DNA of 64,000 nt from Neptunomonas japonica JAMM 1380. Its GTDB lineage: Bacteria > Pseudomonadota > Gammaproteobacteria > Pseudomonadales > Balneatricaceae. The stretch is from the NCBI RefSeq assembly GCF_016592555.1, contig NZ_AP014546.1:930001-994000 (forward strand). The letters run 5' to 3'. A program made the translations under genes and the position numbers. The notes beneath the pieces were generated by a model. The model saw only the letters and a list, made by a program, of their open reading frames with translations. It ran no database searches and was not told the origin of the DNA. Shown one piece after another: positions 27,332-36,885 of the stretch. How positions within the stretch are numbered: the stretch's first letter is position 1; every line of letters begins with the position of its first letter.

Positions 27332-27384
27332 ATAGGTTCCTTTTAAATTACAGCAATTTCTAACATCTTAGCAGAGCGGGCGAG

Positions 27385-28011
27385 ATGATAAACCTCTATC
27401 GAAAGCATATTTTTCCATACCTTCTAGATAAGGTGTCTAGAAAGTTAAATACAGACAGGCAGCGGATTTTACCGTTTCTGACGGGTGATGTGCTTGAGTT
27501 AGGAGTAGGAACAGGCGTTAACTTCTCGTTTTATTCTCCAAATATTAATTCATTGATTGCTGTAGAGCCTGATGCAGCGTTATTGCAACGAGCGGCTAAA
27601 CAAAAAGCGGTATTGGAAGTTGTGCAGGCGGATAAATTTTACCTTGTGCAGGGGGATGGGCATGAGCTGCCATTGGCTTCTAACAGTTTAGATACAGTAC
27701 TTTGCTGCTTGGTATTGTGTTCTATTCCGGATCCACTGCGTGCATTGTCAGAAATATATCGAGTCTTAAAACCTGGTGGTCATCTAGTTTTATTTGAGCA
27801 TGTTAAAAGTGAGCATAGAGTGACGCATGCTTTTCAGCAGGTTTTGAACCCTGTTTGGCGTCCATTGGCGTGTGGCTGCTGTTTGCAAAGAGATACCTTG
27901 CAGCTGATTAAGCAGGCTGGTTTTTTAACGGATGATCTGCTGATATATCGCCATAATGACCTTCCAGCACTTGTCGGTACCATGCTGGAAGGTGTAGCTA
28001 CTAAACCCTAA
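27385..28011 (+). CDS. Class I SAM-dependent methyltransferase
   Basis: A 208-residue Rossmann methyltransferase. Motif I is VLELGVGTGVNFSFY, then AVEPDAAL (acidic residue binding the ribose), QGDGHELPLAS, and ILRVLKPGGHLVLFEHV-like (RVLKPGGHLVLFEHV). C-terminal WRPLACGCCLQRDT is Cys-rich, as in METTL7/PmtA-like enzymes, so a phospholipid or thiol substrate is possible. The last codons contain an 11-base perfect inverted repeat (27959-27993). Convergent with bioA. Confidence 0.78.
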   Translation: MINLYRKHIFPYLLDKVSRKLNTDRQRILPFLTGDVLELGVGTGVNFSFYSPNINSLIAVEPDAALLQRAAKQKAVLEVVQADKFYLVQGDGHELPLASNSLDTVLCCLVLCSIPDPLRALSEIYRVLKPGGHLVLFEHVKSEHRVTHAFQQVLNPVWRPLACGCCLQRDTLQLIKQAGFLTDDLLIYRHNDLPALVGTMLEGVATKP

Positions 28012-28042
28012 GGCTGCTAGTTTTTTGAAGGTGTTGGGCTAT

Positions 28043-29338
28043 TTAATTCTGTAGATAGTTGTGAAGTACGTCAATGATGCTTGAGGTAAGTTGGTTGAGT
28101 GTCTCAGTATCCATGATGTAGGGGGGCATGATATAAACGAGTTTGCCAAACGGTCTGACCCAAATGCCTTTTTCAACAAACATCTTTTGTATTTTAGCTG
28201 AGTCCACGCCTTGCTGTAGCTCGATGACACCAATGCCTCCTAAGCAGCGCACTTCTGCGACACCATTCATTGTTGCTGCAGGCGCAAGGCCTTGTTTAAG
28301 GACGGTTTCAATGCGCAGCATGTTCGGTTGCCAGTCAGACTCGGTTAGCAGCTGTAAGCTTGTGTTGGCGACGGCGCATGCTAATGGGTTGCCCATGAAA
28401 GTTGGGCCATGCATGAAGCAGCCAGCGCCACCGGCTGAAATGGTTTGGGCAATTTGTGTTGTAGTAAGGGTGGCAGCTAATGACATATAGCCCCCCGTTA
28501 TTGCCTTCCCTAGGCAGATGATATCGGGTATTACATCGGCATGTTGGCAAGCAAACATCTTTCCTGTTCTAGCAAAGCCAGTAGCGATTTCGTCAGCAAT
28601 TAAAAGGAGGCCATATTCATCGCATAGCGTTTTTGCTGCTTTTAAGTAGCCTGGAGAGTAAAAGCGCATACCGCCAGCACCTTGCACAATAGGCTCAAGT
28701 ATTAATGCTGCAAGTTTATGGTGATTTTGTTCGATAATGCTTTTTAGTGAAGCTATATCGGCGTCATCCCATGCTTGGTGAAAGCCTATTTGAGGTGCTT
28801 CGGCGAAGTGATGTTTAGGTAAAACGGCCGTAAATATTTCATGCATACCATTGACCGGGTCGCACACGGACATCGCACCGAAGGTGTCTCCGTGATAGCC
28901 ATTTCGGATAGTGACGAGCTTATGCTTTTCAGGTTTACCCAATGCGTGCCAGTACTGTATTGCCATCTTAATAGCGACTTCGACAGCGACCGATCCCGAG
29001 TCTGCAATAAAGACTTTATCTAAGGATTCTGGTGTTAGGTCTACTAGCTTTCTAGCTAACTCTATAGCAGGGGCGTGAGTTATGCCCCCAAACATCACAT
29101 GAGACATTTGGTCGATTTGGTTATGCGCAGCAGCATTGAGTGCTGGGTTGTTATAGCCATGAATAGTCGACCACCAAGATGCCATGCCATCAATGAGTTC
29201 TCGCCCATCTGCCATTTTAAGGCGCACCCCTTTGGCAGAAACAATAGGATAAGCCGGTGGTGGGTTGATCATTGATGAGTAGGGGTGCCAGATGTGATCC
29301 TGATCATAACGGATCTGTTCGGCGCTAATGGTTGTCAT
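28043..29338 (-). CDS. bioA: Adenosylmethionine-8-amino-7-oxononanoate aminotransferase
   Basis: A 431-residue PLP-dependent class III aminotransferase that makes 7,8-diaminopelargonate using SAM as amino donor. HIWHPYSSMINPPPAYPI is the BioA signature; GMASWWSTIHGYNNP and the PLP-lysine region CLGKAITGG are present, with the acidic ADEIATGF. It is not in the bioBFHCD operon but 5 kb away on the other strand, an arrangement seen in several relatives. A terminator lies upstream at 29355-29381, so it needs its own promoter in the short gap. Confidence 0.95.
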   Translation of the reverse strand: MTTISAEQIRYDQDHIWHPYSSMINPPPAYPIVSAKGVRLKMADGRELIDGMASWWSTIHGYNNPALNAAAHNQIDQMSHVMFGGITHAPAIELARKLVDLTPESLDKVFIADSGSVAVEVAIKMAIQYWHALGKPEKHKLVTIRNGYHGDTFGAMSVCDPVNGMHEIFTAVLPKHHFAEAPQIGFHQAWDDADIASLKSIIEQNHHKLAALILEPIVQGAGGMRFYSPGYLKAAKTLCDEYGLLLIADEIATGFARTGKMFACQHADVIPDIICLGKAITGGYMSLAATLTTTQIAQTISAGGAGCFMHGPTFMGNPLACAVANTSLQLLTESDWQPNMLRIETVLKQGLAPAATMNGVAEVRCLGGIGVIELQQGVDSAKIQKMFVEKGIWVRPFGKLVYIMPPYIMDTETLNQLTSSIIDVLHNYLQN

Positions 29339-29354
29339 CCTGAGGGCCTCTGCG

Positions 29355-29381
29355 ATAAAAAACGGGCTTTATTAGAGCCCG
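29355..29381 (-). terminator. Terminator of the SLAC1/TehA gene
   Basis: On the minus strand, CGGGCT-7-AGCCCG (29363-29381) is followed by a T6 run (29357-29362 as A on the plus strand). It ends transcripts from 29453-30436 before bioA. Confidence 0.75.
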
Positions 29382-29452
29382 ATCCAGAGATGAGTGCAAG
29401 AGTGTAAGTTTTTTAGGTGCAGAGCTAGTGGTAAAGACCTTGCCTGCTGAGG

Positions 29453-30436
29453 CTAATCTGGCTTAAAGACATTTCCACTAATAATCGCTTTGATTGTTTT
29501 ATAGAGAAGAATACTGACGACTAATGAAACAATTGTAAGCATCAAGTAGCTTATCGTTGCAAACCCAGGGCTACCTGTTCTTGCATACATAACGAGTGAG
29601 GCTATTGTGAAAGCTGCCAGAGGGAATGAGTAGGCCCACCAAGACATGAAAAATTGAATACGCAAAAAGCGACTAAACTGTGTCATTAAGAGCAGTACTA
29701 AAAAGGCCGCTGTGTAATATAGGATGCGTGCAAACCCATCGACAACGTCATGGTTTAATTTCATGTAAGAAAGAAAGCCAACAGCAGGGGGAGCTATTAG
29801 AATAAATAAAGTGGGCAGTAGCTTTTCAGGTAGTGGGTCATGAAAAATAATACGGTTAAAAATTAATGTTTTCAGAATGATCCAATAGATAATACCAATG
29901 CTGAAGAAAAGCCATGATATTTCATAAAAGCCATGCTCTACACCTGAAATAGGTACCAGAATATTCCCGACCACAGGAATGAACCATGCAGGGGTACTGT
30001 GTGCTACCTGAAAATGCTGGTGGTGAATCCAGCGTGTGAGAACATTTAGGGTGAAAATTAATTGCAGTGTACTACCTAGTACCCACAGAAACCGAGATAA
30101 CTCACTTGAAACCTCCAGCGTTGCGATGCTGGTTAGAATAATGCCGATAGAAAAAGCAGGGAAAAAACTCATCTTAATGGGGTGGTTGAATTCGGCAATG
30201 ACTTCGGGAGCATGGCGTATTGTTTTCAGCAGGTAAACGCTCACAATGACGGCAAATATCGTAGCGGATACGATCAGTAATACGTGCGAGATAATGGAAG
30301 GCAGCGCTAAAACATGAGCTGATTTTTGCCAAGCCAGTGTTAAGCCAAGCGTCCCCATAACCATAGCGAAAAAGGCCACGGGAAAATGTTGTAAGCGTCT
30401 GCTGGCCGTTGTGTTTGCAGAGGATGAATCTGACAT
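29453..30436 (-). CDS. SLAC1/TehA family anion channel or dicarboxylate carrier
   Basis: A membrane protein of 327 residues with about ten hydrophobic segments, resembling the TehA/SLAC1 family (VAFFAMVMGTLGLTLAW at the start is characteristic). Family members pass anions such as nitrate, chloride, malate or tellurite-related ions; which applies here is unknown. The ATG at 30436 (MSDSSSAN) has GGA six bases upstream; the frame stays open to 30511 but that start lacks support. The 74-base gap upstream holds a 14-base palindrome. Inner membrane. Confidence 0.82.
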   Translation of the reverse strand: MSDSSSANTTASRRLQHFPVAFFAMVMGTLGLTLAWQKSAHVLALPSIISHVLLIVSATIFAVIVSVYLLKTIRHAPEVIAEFNHPIKMSFFPAFSIGIILTSIATLEVSSELSRFLWVLGSTLQLIFTLNVLTRWIHHQHFQVAHSTPAWFIPVVGNILVPISGVEHGFYEISWLFFSIGIIYWIILKTLIFNRIIFHDPLPEKLLPTLFILIAPPAVGFLSYMKLNHDVVDGFARILYYTAAFLVLLLMTQFSRFLRIQFFMSWWAYSFPLAAFTIASLVMYARTGSPGFATISYLMLTIVSLVVSILLYKTIKAIISGNVFKPD

Positions 30437-30455
30437 ATGCTTTCCAGTTATTAAT

Positions 30456-30469
30456 TTAGAATATTCTAA
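30456..30469. promoter_or_regulatory. Palindrome TTAGAATATTCTAA, candidate operator
   Basis: A perfect 14-base palindrome 20 bases upstream of the SLAC1/TehA start, in its only possible promoter region. The binding protein is unknown. Confidence 0.4.
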
Positions 30470-30510
30470 TATAATAGTGTTTTTGTGCTCTCGGGCCAAG
30501 CGCAATTGCA

Positions 30511-31227
30511 TTAATTATTTAAAACATCGATGGCCATTTCTATCGAGTGTACATAAATTGCTTCTTCGTCGGTAATTGACCAGCGAATATTGTAGTCGTG
30601 TAAGCGTATTCCATATTCGCGCTCTGCTGAACGTTGGTAAGCAGGGCGAGGGTCACAGCGTAAAATCTCTGTGATCTGCTGCTCTATAGGCAATTTTGTT
30701 TTTTGCTTAATAATATCGCACTGATGTTTGGCTTCACTCTTAAATATGATAGGAACCTCTAAAGCTTGATAGCTCTCCGCTAAAGAGAACTCTGCTGTGG
30801 GGATCTGATCTGAGTAAGGTAGATAAGGTTTAATATCTAAAATGGGCGTTTGATCCATCAAATCAGCTCCGCTTACTTGTAGCTGAACTCTGCCGTGGCT
30901 GCACATTACGCTGTCGAGTTTTACAGCAGAAAGGCCAATAGGATTGGGCCGAAAGGGAGATCGGGTCGCTAAAACCCCAACACGGCGATTTCCTCCTAGT
31001 CTTGGAGGGCGAACCGTTGGTGCCCAGCCTTTATCCGCGCATGCACTGAAGATAAATATGAGCCAAATGTGTGAGCAGCCTTCTAGTCCTCTGACGATCT
31101 CTTCAGATGCGTAGTCTGGTAGTAGTTCAATGGTTGCTTGCATTGAGCTAGCGAGCCCTGGTTGGCGTGGAATACCAAATTTTTCTTTAAATCCAGAGTG
31201 GATTATACCTATTGGTTCAAAGTTCAT
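30511..31227 (-). CDS. trmO: tRNA (t6A37-N6)-methyltransferase TrmO
   Basis: A 238-residue TsaA/YaeB protein that methylates N6-threonylcarbamoyladenosine at position 37 of some tRNAs using SAM. The start FEPIGIIHSGFKEKFGIPRQPG and the RPPRLGGNRRVGVLATRSPFRPNPIGLS core are diagnostic; DIKPYLPY is conserved further on. The C-terminal part (RPAYQRSAEREYG) is the TrmO-specific extension. Monocistronic-looking on the minus strand, followed by the channel gene. Confidence 0.93.
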   Translation of the reverse strand: MNFEPIGIIHSGFKEKFGIPRQPGLASSMQATIELLPDYASEEIVRGLEGCSHIWLIFIFSACADKGWAPTVRPPRLGGNRRVGVLATRSPFRPNPIGLSAVKLDSVMCSHGRVQLQVSGADLMDQTPILDIKPYLPYSDQIPTAEFSLAESYQALEVPIIFKSEAKHQCDIIKQKTKLPIEQQITEILRCDPRPAYQRSAEREYGIRLHDYNIRWSITDEEAIYVHSIEMAIDVLNN

Positions 31228-31287
31228 GGTTGTAGCCGTTATTGGTTGGGTAGTTATGACATGGAGTTGCTAATTAACTTTTAGCTA

Positions 31288-32028
31288 TCAAAACGCATCA
31301 AAGAGTAGTTTTAAACCCATTATAAACAAGAATGCATAGCAGATCTGGTAGAACCACTTGTCGGGTATTTTATGATGTAAGCGCACGCCTAACAGGACCC
31401 CTATAGGCGCGAAGATGGCTAAGGCGGCCGCTGTGCTTAGCGTCTCATAAGTGAATTGTCCTAAAAAGGTGTAGGGCACTAGTTTAATAAAATTGATGGA
31501 ACTGAAAAAAATAATACTGGTGCCGACATAATCATATTTTTCTAGCTTGAGTGGTAAAAGGTAAGCGTTAAGTGGTGCACCGCCAGCATGTACGCCAAAG
31601 CTAGTAAAGCCTGCAATGGTTCCCCAAAAACTACCACGCAATCGGCTAGGCTTTTTAGGTGTGCTGTTTTTAGGTTTTAACCAGAAGTTAAGTGAAAAAG
31701 TGACGGCGATGAGCCCAACAATAATACGGATGCTATCGGCTGAAAAATACCTAAAAGTTAGAGCGCCAATGATAATGCCAATGCAAGCCGAAGGTAGTAG
31801 TGTTTGCAGAGCATGACGGTTAGCTTTGCCTCTGAAGCTCCATATGCCGACGATGTCCATTAAGCACAGGATGGGCAGTAGAATGGCCGCTGCCTGTTGG
31901 GGGGCTATGATCAGCGCCATAATGGGAACGCCGAGCAAGCCGAGACCGCCACCGAAGCCTCCTTTTGAAATGGCAGTGATTAATACTGCGGGTATGGCGA
32001 CAGCATAAAACCATGGATCAGAAATCAT
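31288..32028 (-). CDS. Sulfite exporter TauE/SafE family permease
   Basis: A 246-residue inner-membrane protein with about eight hydrophobic segments. It shows the two TSUP repeats: GGFGGGLGLLGVP near residue 25 and GFTSFGVHAGGAP near 138. The family exports or imports sulfite, sulfoacetate or related anions; substrate unknown. The next upstream gene (Na/Pi symporter) ends 27 bases away. Confidence 0.85.
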   Translation of the reverse strand: MISDPWFYAVAIPAVLITAISKGGFGGGLGLLGVPIMALIIAPQQAAAILLPILCLMDIVGIWSFRGKANRHALQTLLPSACIGIIIGALTFRYFSADSIRIIVGLIAVTFSLNFWLKPKNSTPKKPSRLRGSFWGTIAGFTSFGVHAGGAPLNAYLLPLKLEKYDYVGTSIIFFSSINFIKLVPYTFLGQFTYETLSTAAALAIFAPIGVLLGVRLHHKIPDKWFYQICYAFLFIMGLKLLFDAF

Positions 32029-32055
32029 GTGGTTATCAACTCAGATGATTAAACA

Positions 32056-33693
32056 TTATGCTGAAGTAGCAGAAGATGCGCCGCGTGAATGTATAGGCAA
32101 CATGCTACTCCAATATGATGAAGACTTTTCGGCTTGTTCGGCTAGGCGGCGCAGGTGGCTTAGAGCGTCCAGCAACGTAACACTTTCTGTTGAGTCTAAT
32201 TTTCCTGAGGTGGCAGCGTTGAGTATTTCTGTTTTTAGCGCTTGGTAATTATATTCTAATTTATGCAAAATTTTTCGTGCGGGTTCGCTTTGAGTATCAC
32301 TCTCTCTTTCAATCCGGCTAGCTTGTAGTAGTTTGCTAATATCCTTTTTAAAGATGAATACGTTTTGCTTGATGCTGCTATCTGATATGTTTTCAAGCGT
32401 TTCGTGGTAATCGACCAAGCGAGTGGATAGCCTTGCGATTTCGTTGAGATAGCGAGCGGTACGCAAAGAAGAAGGTAGAATATCGGTAATATCGGGATCA
32501 AGGTTCTGCTGAGCAATCTGCTGGTTAAACTTTCCAACTGCGGATACTAGCGTCATTACACTAGTGAGTTCTTTCTCTAGCTGGGGTGGATTTGGGCCTT
32601 CTTCACTCACTGCGGCAAGTGCCATTGAAGAGCATAGCCGACTGACTCTTCCTAGTTCCATGCTCATTGCTTCAACAGCTAGATAAGGCGTTGAGAGTAT
32701 GTTTTTATCGAGGTATTGAGGTTTACTGATGTTCTCTTCTTGAGAGAGGAAGCGGCGCTGCAATAGTTTTACCATCATGTCAGTTAGGGGCCACATAATA
32801 GCTACTCCGAGTACATTGAAGATGGTATGAAACAGTGCAAGTAAGGTGACTGTGCTGATGATGTCTTGGTTGTGCAGGCTATTTACTTGTGACGAGAAGA
32901 GTATTAAGAGCGAAAAACCTACGGCACCCGTAATGACGTTAAAAATTACATGAGCGGCAGCAATCCGCTTGGCATTGGGCGTTGCTCCAATGACAGCCAG
33001 CATGGCAGTAGAGGTTGTGCCTAAATTAGCGCCGATAACAAGCGCTGCAGCAGCGGTAATGCTAATAGAGCCGGTAGCAGCCAATGACAAAGTAATAGCC
33101 ATTGAAGCAGCTGATGCTTGCATCAAAAAAGTGAGCATGAAGCCCGCGACTAAAAACAACAATAGACTGAACGGTAGGACGCTAATAACAGTGAGATCAA
33201 TATTTTTTTCCAGATCTTCGAAACTTCCTTTGAGAAAATCTAGACCAATGAAGAATACACCGAAGCCAGCTAAAGCGAAGCCAATTTGGCGGAAGCGCTC
33301 TTTTGATGCCACAGTATTCAACAGCATGCCTAAAGCGATGATAGGCAGAGCAAATGCGCTTATTTTAAATTTAAAGCCTATTAAAGCAACGAGCCAGCCA
33401 GTCATTGTTGTGCCAATGTTACATCCATAGATAACGGCAACTGACTGTGGAATAGTTAACAAGCCGGCATTTACAAAGCCGATAGTGGCTACGGTGACCG
33501 CACTGGATGATTGCACGAGAGCTGTAATTAATGTGCCGGATAGCAAGCCTTTTAGGCGACTTTGAGTGGCTGCATGGAGGACGTTCTTTAAAGATTTACC
33601 GGCTGCTTGGCGCAGCCCTTGCGTCATAAGATGCATACCCAATAGAAACAGGCCAATACCACCCGCTAGGCTACCTAAAATCGCAATATCCAA
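32056..33693 (-). CDS. Na+/phosphate symporter family protein with PhoU-like domain
   Basis: A 545-residue NptA/YjbB-type transporter. The two inverted halves carry the QSSS-type motifs ALVQSSSAVTVATIGF and FLMQASAASMAITLS, with GCNIGTT and GANLGTT turns. After about residue 320 a soluble helical PhoU-like domain follows. In E. coli YjbB exports phosphate; PhoU-like regions are regulatory. A perfect 9-base hairpin lies 43-66 bases upstream of the start. Inner membrane. Confidence 0.9.
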   Translation of the reverse strand: MDIAILGSLAGGIGLFLLGMHLMTQGLRQAAGKSLKNVLHAATQSRLKGLLSGTLITALVQSSSAVTVATIGFVNAGLLTIPQSVAVIYGCNIGTTMTGWLVALIGFKFKISAFALPIIALGMLLNTVASKERFRQIGFALAGFGVFFIGLDFLKGSFEDLEKNIDLTVISVLPFSLLLFLVAGFMLTFLMQASAASMAITLSLAATGSISITAAAALVIGANLGTTSTAMLAVIGATPNAKRIAAAHVIFNVITGAVGFSLLILFSSQVNSLHNQDIISTVTLLALFHTIFNVLGVAIMWPLTDMMVKLLQRRFLSQEENISKPQYLDKNILSTPYLAVEAMSMELGRVSRLCSSMALAAVSEEGPNPPQLEKELTSVMTLVSAVGKFNQQIAQQNLDPDITDILPSSLRTARYLNEIARLSTRLVDYHETLENISDSSIKQNVFIFKKDISKLLQASRIERESDTQSEPARKILHKLEYNYQALKTEILNAATSGKLDSTESVTLLDALSHLRRLAEQAEKSSSYWSSMLPIHSRGASSATSA

Positions 33694-33735
33694 TTACGAA
33701 CTCCTTTAATTAACACTTATCATAATCATAGTCTC

Positions 33736-33759
33736 AATAAATAGGAGGATCTATTTATT
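33736..33759. promoter_or_regulatory. Perfect inverted repeat upstream of Na/Pi symporter gene
   Basis: AATAAATAG (33736-33744) and CTATTTATT (33751-33759) around a six-base spacer. The half-site spacing suits a dimeric regulator, but nothing identifies it. Confidence 0.35.
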
Positions 33760-33816
33760 AAGAAAAACTTTGTAAATCAATCCAAAACGCTATGTCTTTG
33801 TATATTTAAATAGTTT

Positions 33817-34521
33817 TCAGCTAGGTGCTGGTGTACGTGCAATAACCCAGATATCTATACGCTGTATACCGGCTTGTCGTAGAACGCTACTAATCTCTTT
33901 TATTGTTGTGCCAGTGGTCACAACATCATCAACGAGTGCAATATGTTTGAGACTCGGGCCATTATAAGTAAACGCATGTTGGAGGTTTGTTTTTCTTTGT
34001 TGAGCCGATAATGTTGATTGAGATTTTGTACGCCTTACCTTTTTGAGATGGTTAAGCAATAAGGGGATTTTTAAGTGTTGGCTTAGTTGGCCTGCGATCA
34101 GTGAGGATTGATTAAATCCGCGGCTAATTAATCGAAATGAGTGGATGGGGACTGGAATAATGGCTTGTGGCCAAGCTTGAGGCTGTTTTAATAAACGTTT
34201 TAGTAAGCAGTTGGCGAGCCATGTTGTGTGGTGTAATCCGTGGTGGTGCTTAATTTTAGGGATAATGGCATTGATCGGAAAACGGTAAAGGAAAACTGCC
34301 TGTGTGCTGGAAAAAGCAGGCGGGTTTTTCAGGCACTCCCCGCAGATGCGAGGAGCCCCTGTTGTTGTAATAGGCAGGGCACAAATATGGCAAGCAGAGG
34401 TTAGCCATGGAAGGTCTTCATAACAGTTGTTGCAAAGGGCTATGTCTGAAGAGCCTTCTGAGTGACATAATGCACAGTTTTGGTTTGTTTTTGTACAGAT
34501 GTTTTTAAATAAAGTAAACAT
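33817..34521 (-). CDS. ComF family phosphoribosyltransferase-like protein
   Basis: A 234-residue ComF/GntX-type protein linked to DNA uptake and use. Four Cys pairs (CALC, CNNC, CHIC, CGEC) form zinc-binding sites in the N-terminal third, and the C-terminal phosphoribosyltransferase domain has IALVDDVVTTGTT. It is next to bioB and divergent from it, the same order as in Pseudomonas and other gammaproteobacteria. Cytosolic. Confidence 0.9.
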   Translation of the reverse strand: MFTLFKNICTKTNQNCALCHSEGSSDIALCNNCYEDLPWLTSACHICALPITTTGAPRICGECLKNPPAFSSTQAVFLYRFPINAIIPKIKHHHGLHHTTWLANCLLKRLLKQPQAWPQAIIPVPIHSFRLISRGFNQSSLIAGQLSQHLKIPLLLNHLKKVRRTKSQSTLSAQQRKTNLQHAFTYNGPSLKHIALVDDVVTTGTTIKEISSVLRQAGIQRIDIWVIARTPAPS

Positions 34522-34524
34522 AAG

Positions 34525-34552
34525 TTGACAGTTCCTTCTGTCGAATTATCAT
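34525..34552 (+). promoter_or_regulatory. bio operon promoter with overlapping near-palindrome
   Basis: TTGACA (34525-34530), a 16-base spacer and TATCAT (34547-34552). A near-perfect inverted repeat (TTGACAG-6-CTGTCGAA, 34525-34545) covers the -35 and spacer and could be an operator. It does not match the BirA operator consensus. Confidence 0.6.
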
Positions 34553-34609
34553 AAGTGGCTATCAGCAGTATTTTTTAGCTCAACGCCAGATTAAAAGGGG
34601 AAAGCACGT

Positions 34610-35653
34610 ATGACCGGTAAAGCACCTGTTCGTAATGATTGGACTGTAGAAGAGGTGCAAGCCCTTTTTGATCTTCCCTTTAATGATCTTATGTTTAATG
34701 CACAAACAGTGCATAGGCAATATTTTAATCCTAATGAAGTACAAGTAAGTACTTTATTGTCTATCAAAACGGGTGCATGTCCTGAAGATTGTAAATACTG
34801 TCCTCAAAGTGGGCATTACAATACCGGTCTTGAAAAAGAACGCCTGATGAAAGTAGATAAAGTGCTTGAGAAAGCGCGCCAGGCAAAAGCTTCAGGCTCA
34901 ACACGTTTCTGTATGGGAGCAGCTTGGAAACATCCCGCTGATAAAGACATGCCTTATGTCGTTGATATGGTGAAACAGGTTAAAGCACTCGGGTTAGAGA
35001 CCTGTATGACGTTAGGTATGTTGGATGAAGGTAAGGCTGACCAGCTTGCCGATGCGGGTTTGGATTACTATAACCACAATTTAGATACTTCTCCTGAGTA
35101 CTACGACAAGATCATCACAACCCGTACTTTCCAAGATCGCTTGGATACATTGCAGAATGTACGCGATTCAGGCATGAAAATTTGTAGTGGTGGTATTTTA
35201 GGTATGGGCGAAACAGCGACTGACCGCATAGGTTTGTTGCGCCAGTTGGCAAATATGCCGGTTCAGCCAGAAAGTGTGCCTATTAATATGCTAGTGAAAG
35301 TTCAAGGCACGCCAATGGAGAACGTTGAAGACCTCGATCATTTGGTGTTTATTCGTACCATTGCTGTTGCTCGTATTATGATGCCAGCGTCTCATGTTCG
35401 CTTATCCGCAGGCCGTGAGAGCATGAGTGATGAGATGCAAGCGATGACTTTCTTTGCTGGGGCAAACTCGATCTTTTACGGAGACTGTCTGCTGACTACA
35501 CCAAACCCTGAAACAAACCGTGATCTACAGTTGTTTAAGCGTTTGGGTATTAACCCTGAGCAGCGTATCTCTGTCGATGATGATATGCAGGAAGCCGCTA
35601 TCATTAAAGACTTACAAAAGCAGCAAGATAGTAAGCACTTTTACGAAGCTTAA
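34610..35653 (+). CDS. bioB: Biotin synthase
   Basis: A 347-residue radical SAM enzyme inserting sulfur into dethiobiotin. The 4Fe-4S-binding cysteines are C57, C61 and C64 in [17 protein letters not shown] and the [10 protein letters not shown] segment are typical. It uses a 2Fe-2S cluster as sulfur donor. GGGG lies upstream of the ATG. First gene of bioBFHCD; an 8-base stem (35663-35691) in the gap to bioF may reduce downstream expression. Confidence 0.98.
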   Translation: MTGKAPVRNDWTVEEVQALFDLPFNDLMFNAQTVHRQYFNPNEVQVSTLLSIKTGACPEDCKYCPQSGHYNTGLEKERLMKVDKVLEKARQAKASGSTRFCMGAAWKHPADKDMPYVVDMVKQVKALGLETCMTLGMLDEGKADQLADAGLDYYNHNLDTSPEYYDKIITTRTFQDRLDTLQNVRDSGMKICSGGILGMGETATDRIGLLRQLANMPVQPESVPINMLVKVQGTPMENVEDLDHLVFIRTIAVARIMMPASHVRLSAGRESMSDEMQAMTFFAGANSIFYGDCLLTTPNPETNRDLQLFKRLGINPEQRISVDDDMQEAAIIKDLQKQQDSKHFYEA

Positions 35654-35662
35654 TGTGCCATC

Positions 35663-35691
35663 AGGCAGCCTTTTATGTAATACGGCTGCCT
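35663..35691 (+). terminator. Weak hairpin between bioB and bioF
   Basis: AGGCAGCC/GGCTGCCT stem with a 13-base loop, followed by TTCTTCTC rather than a clean T-run. Probably a partial terminator or processing site within the operon. Confidence 0.5.
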
Positions 35692-35730
35692 TCTTCTCAT
35701 TATTGTCTAAATACTCTCAGGTGAATAAAC

Positions 35731-36885
35731 ATGTCATTCGATCAGTTAGCATCTGAGTTGCAAGCGCGTAAGCAAGTATCTTTGTATCGTGAGCGTAGGG
35801 TCTTGCAAAGCCCGCAACAGCCTGATGTGATTGTTGATGGTAAGAGCTACCTAGCTTTCTGCTCAAATGACTATCTTGGCCTTGCTAATCACCCCGCTAT
35901 TGTTGCTGCTTTCAAACAGGCTGCTGATGAGTATGGTGTAGGTGGTGGAGCCTCGCACTTGGTGAATGGTCATAGTTTTCATCATCATGCACTTGAGGAA
36001 GAGTTGGCTGAGTTTACCGGGAGATCACGAGCTCTGCTGTTCTCAAATGGCTACATGGCGAATATTGGAACGATTAATGCCCTGTTAAATAAGCAAGATG
36101 CCGTGTTTGAAGATCGTCTTAATCATGCATCACTACTCGATGCGGGCTTGCTCAGTGGAGCGCGCTTTCAGCGTTACTTACACAATGATGTGAATAGCCT
36201 TTCGCAACGTTTAAGCAAAGCGACTGCAAGACGTTTATTAGTAGTGACGGACGGTGTGTTTAGCATGGATGGCGATATAGCTGATTTGCCTGCTATATGT
36301 GACACCGCCAATGCGCATAATGCTTGGGTAATGGTAGACGATGCACACGGTATCGGTTGTTTAGGTGGTAAGGGGGGCGGTTGTTCTGAATATTTTGGAC
36401 TGTCTCAGCAGCAATTACCTGTGTTGATGGGGACATTAGGAAAAGCGTTTGGTACTTCTGGCGCCTTTGTCGCAGGTAGTGAGGAGCTGATTGAAACCTT
36501 AATTCAACACGCGAGAACGTATATCTACACCACCAGTATGCCTCCAGCGGTTGCTGCCGCTACAAGAGCAAGTCTTAAATTAGTGCAAGCCGATCAGTGG
36601 CGACGCGAGCATTTGAATGAGCTCATTAAATGCTTTCGTGATGGTTGCGAGCAGTTGGATCTAGACCTTATGGACTCACCTACACCGATACAGCCTATTC
36701 TTATTGGTGATGCAGATAAGGCGATGTCTATGAGTGAGGCGTTACGTGAGAAGGGAGTATTGGTTACAGCTATTCGGCCGCCAACTGTTCCTAGTGGTAG
36801 TGCGCGGCTTCGCGTTACTCTAAGTGCTAGTCATTCATTGGCGCATGTTGATCGTCTGCTTGATGCTTTGGATCAGGTGAAATAA
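35731..36885 (+). CDS. bioF: 8-amino-7-oxononanoate synthase
   Basis: A 384-residue PLP enzyme condensing pimeloyl-ACP with alanine. [33 protein letters not shown] and the PLP-lysine segment [13 protein letters not shown] are intact. Its TAA stop overlaps the bioH ATG by one base. Length is normal for the family. Confidence 0.97.
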   Translation: MSFDQLASELQARKQVSLYRERRVLQSPQQPDVIVDGKSYLAFCSNDYLGLANHPAIVAAFKQAADEYGVGGGASHLVNGHSFHHHALEEELAEFTGRSRALLFSNGYMANIGTINALLNKQDAVFEDRLNHASLLDAGLLSGARFQRYLHNDVNSLSQRLSKATARRLLVVTDGVFSMDGDIADLPAICDTANAHNAWVMVDDAHGIGCLGGKGGGCSEYFGLSQQQLPVLMGTLGKAFGTSGAFVAGSEELIETLIQHARTYIYTTSMPPAVAAATRASLKLVQADQWRREHLNELIKCFRDGCEQLDLDLMDSPTPIQPILIGDADKAMSMSEALREKGVLVTAIRPPTVPSGSARLRVTLSASHSLAHVDRLLDALDQVK

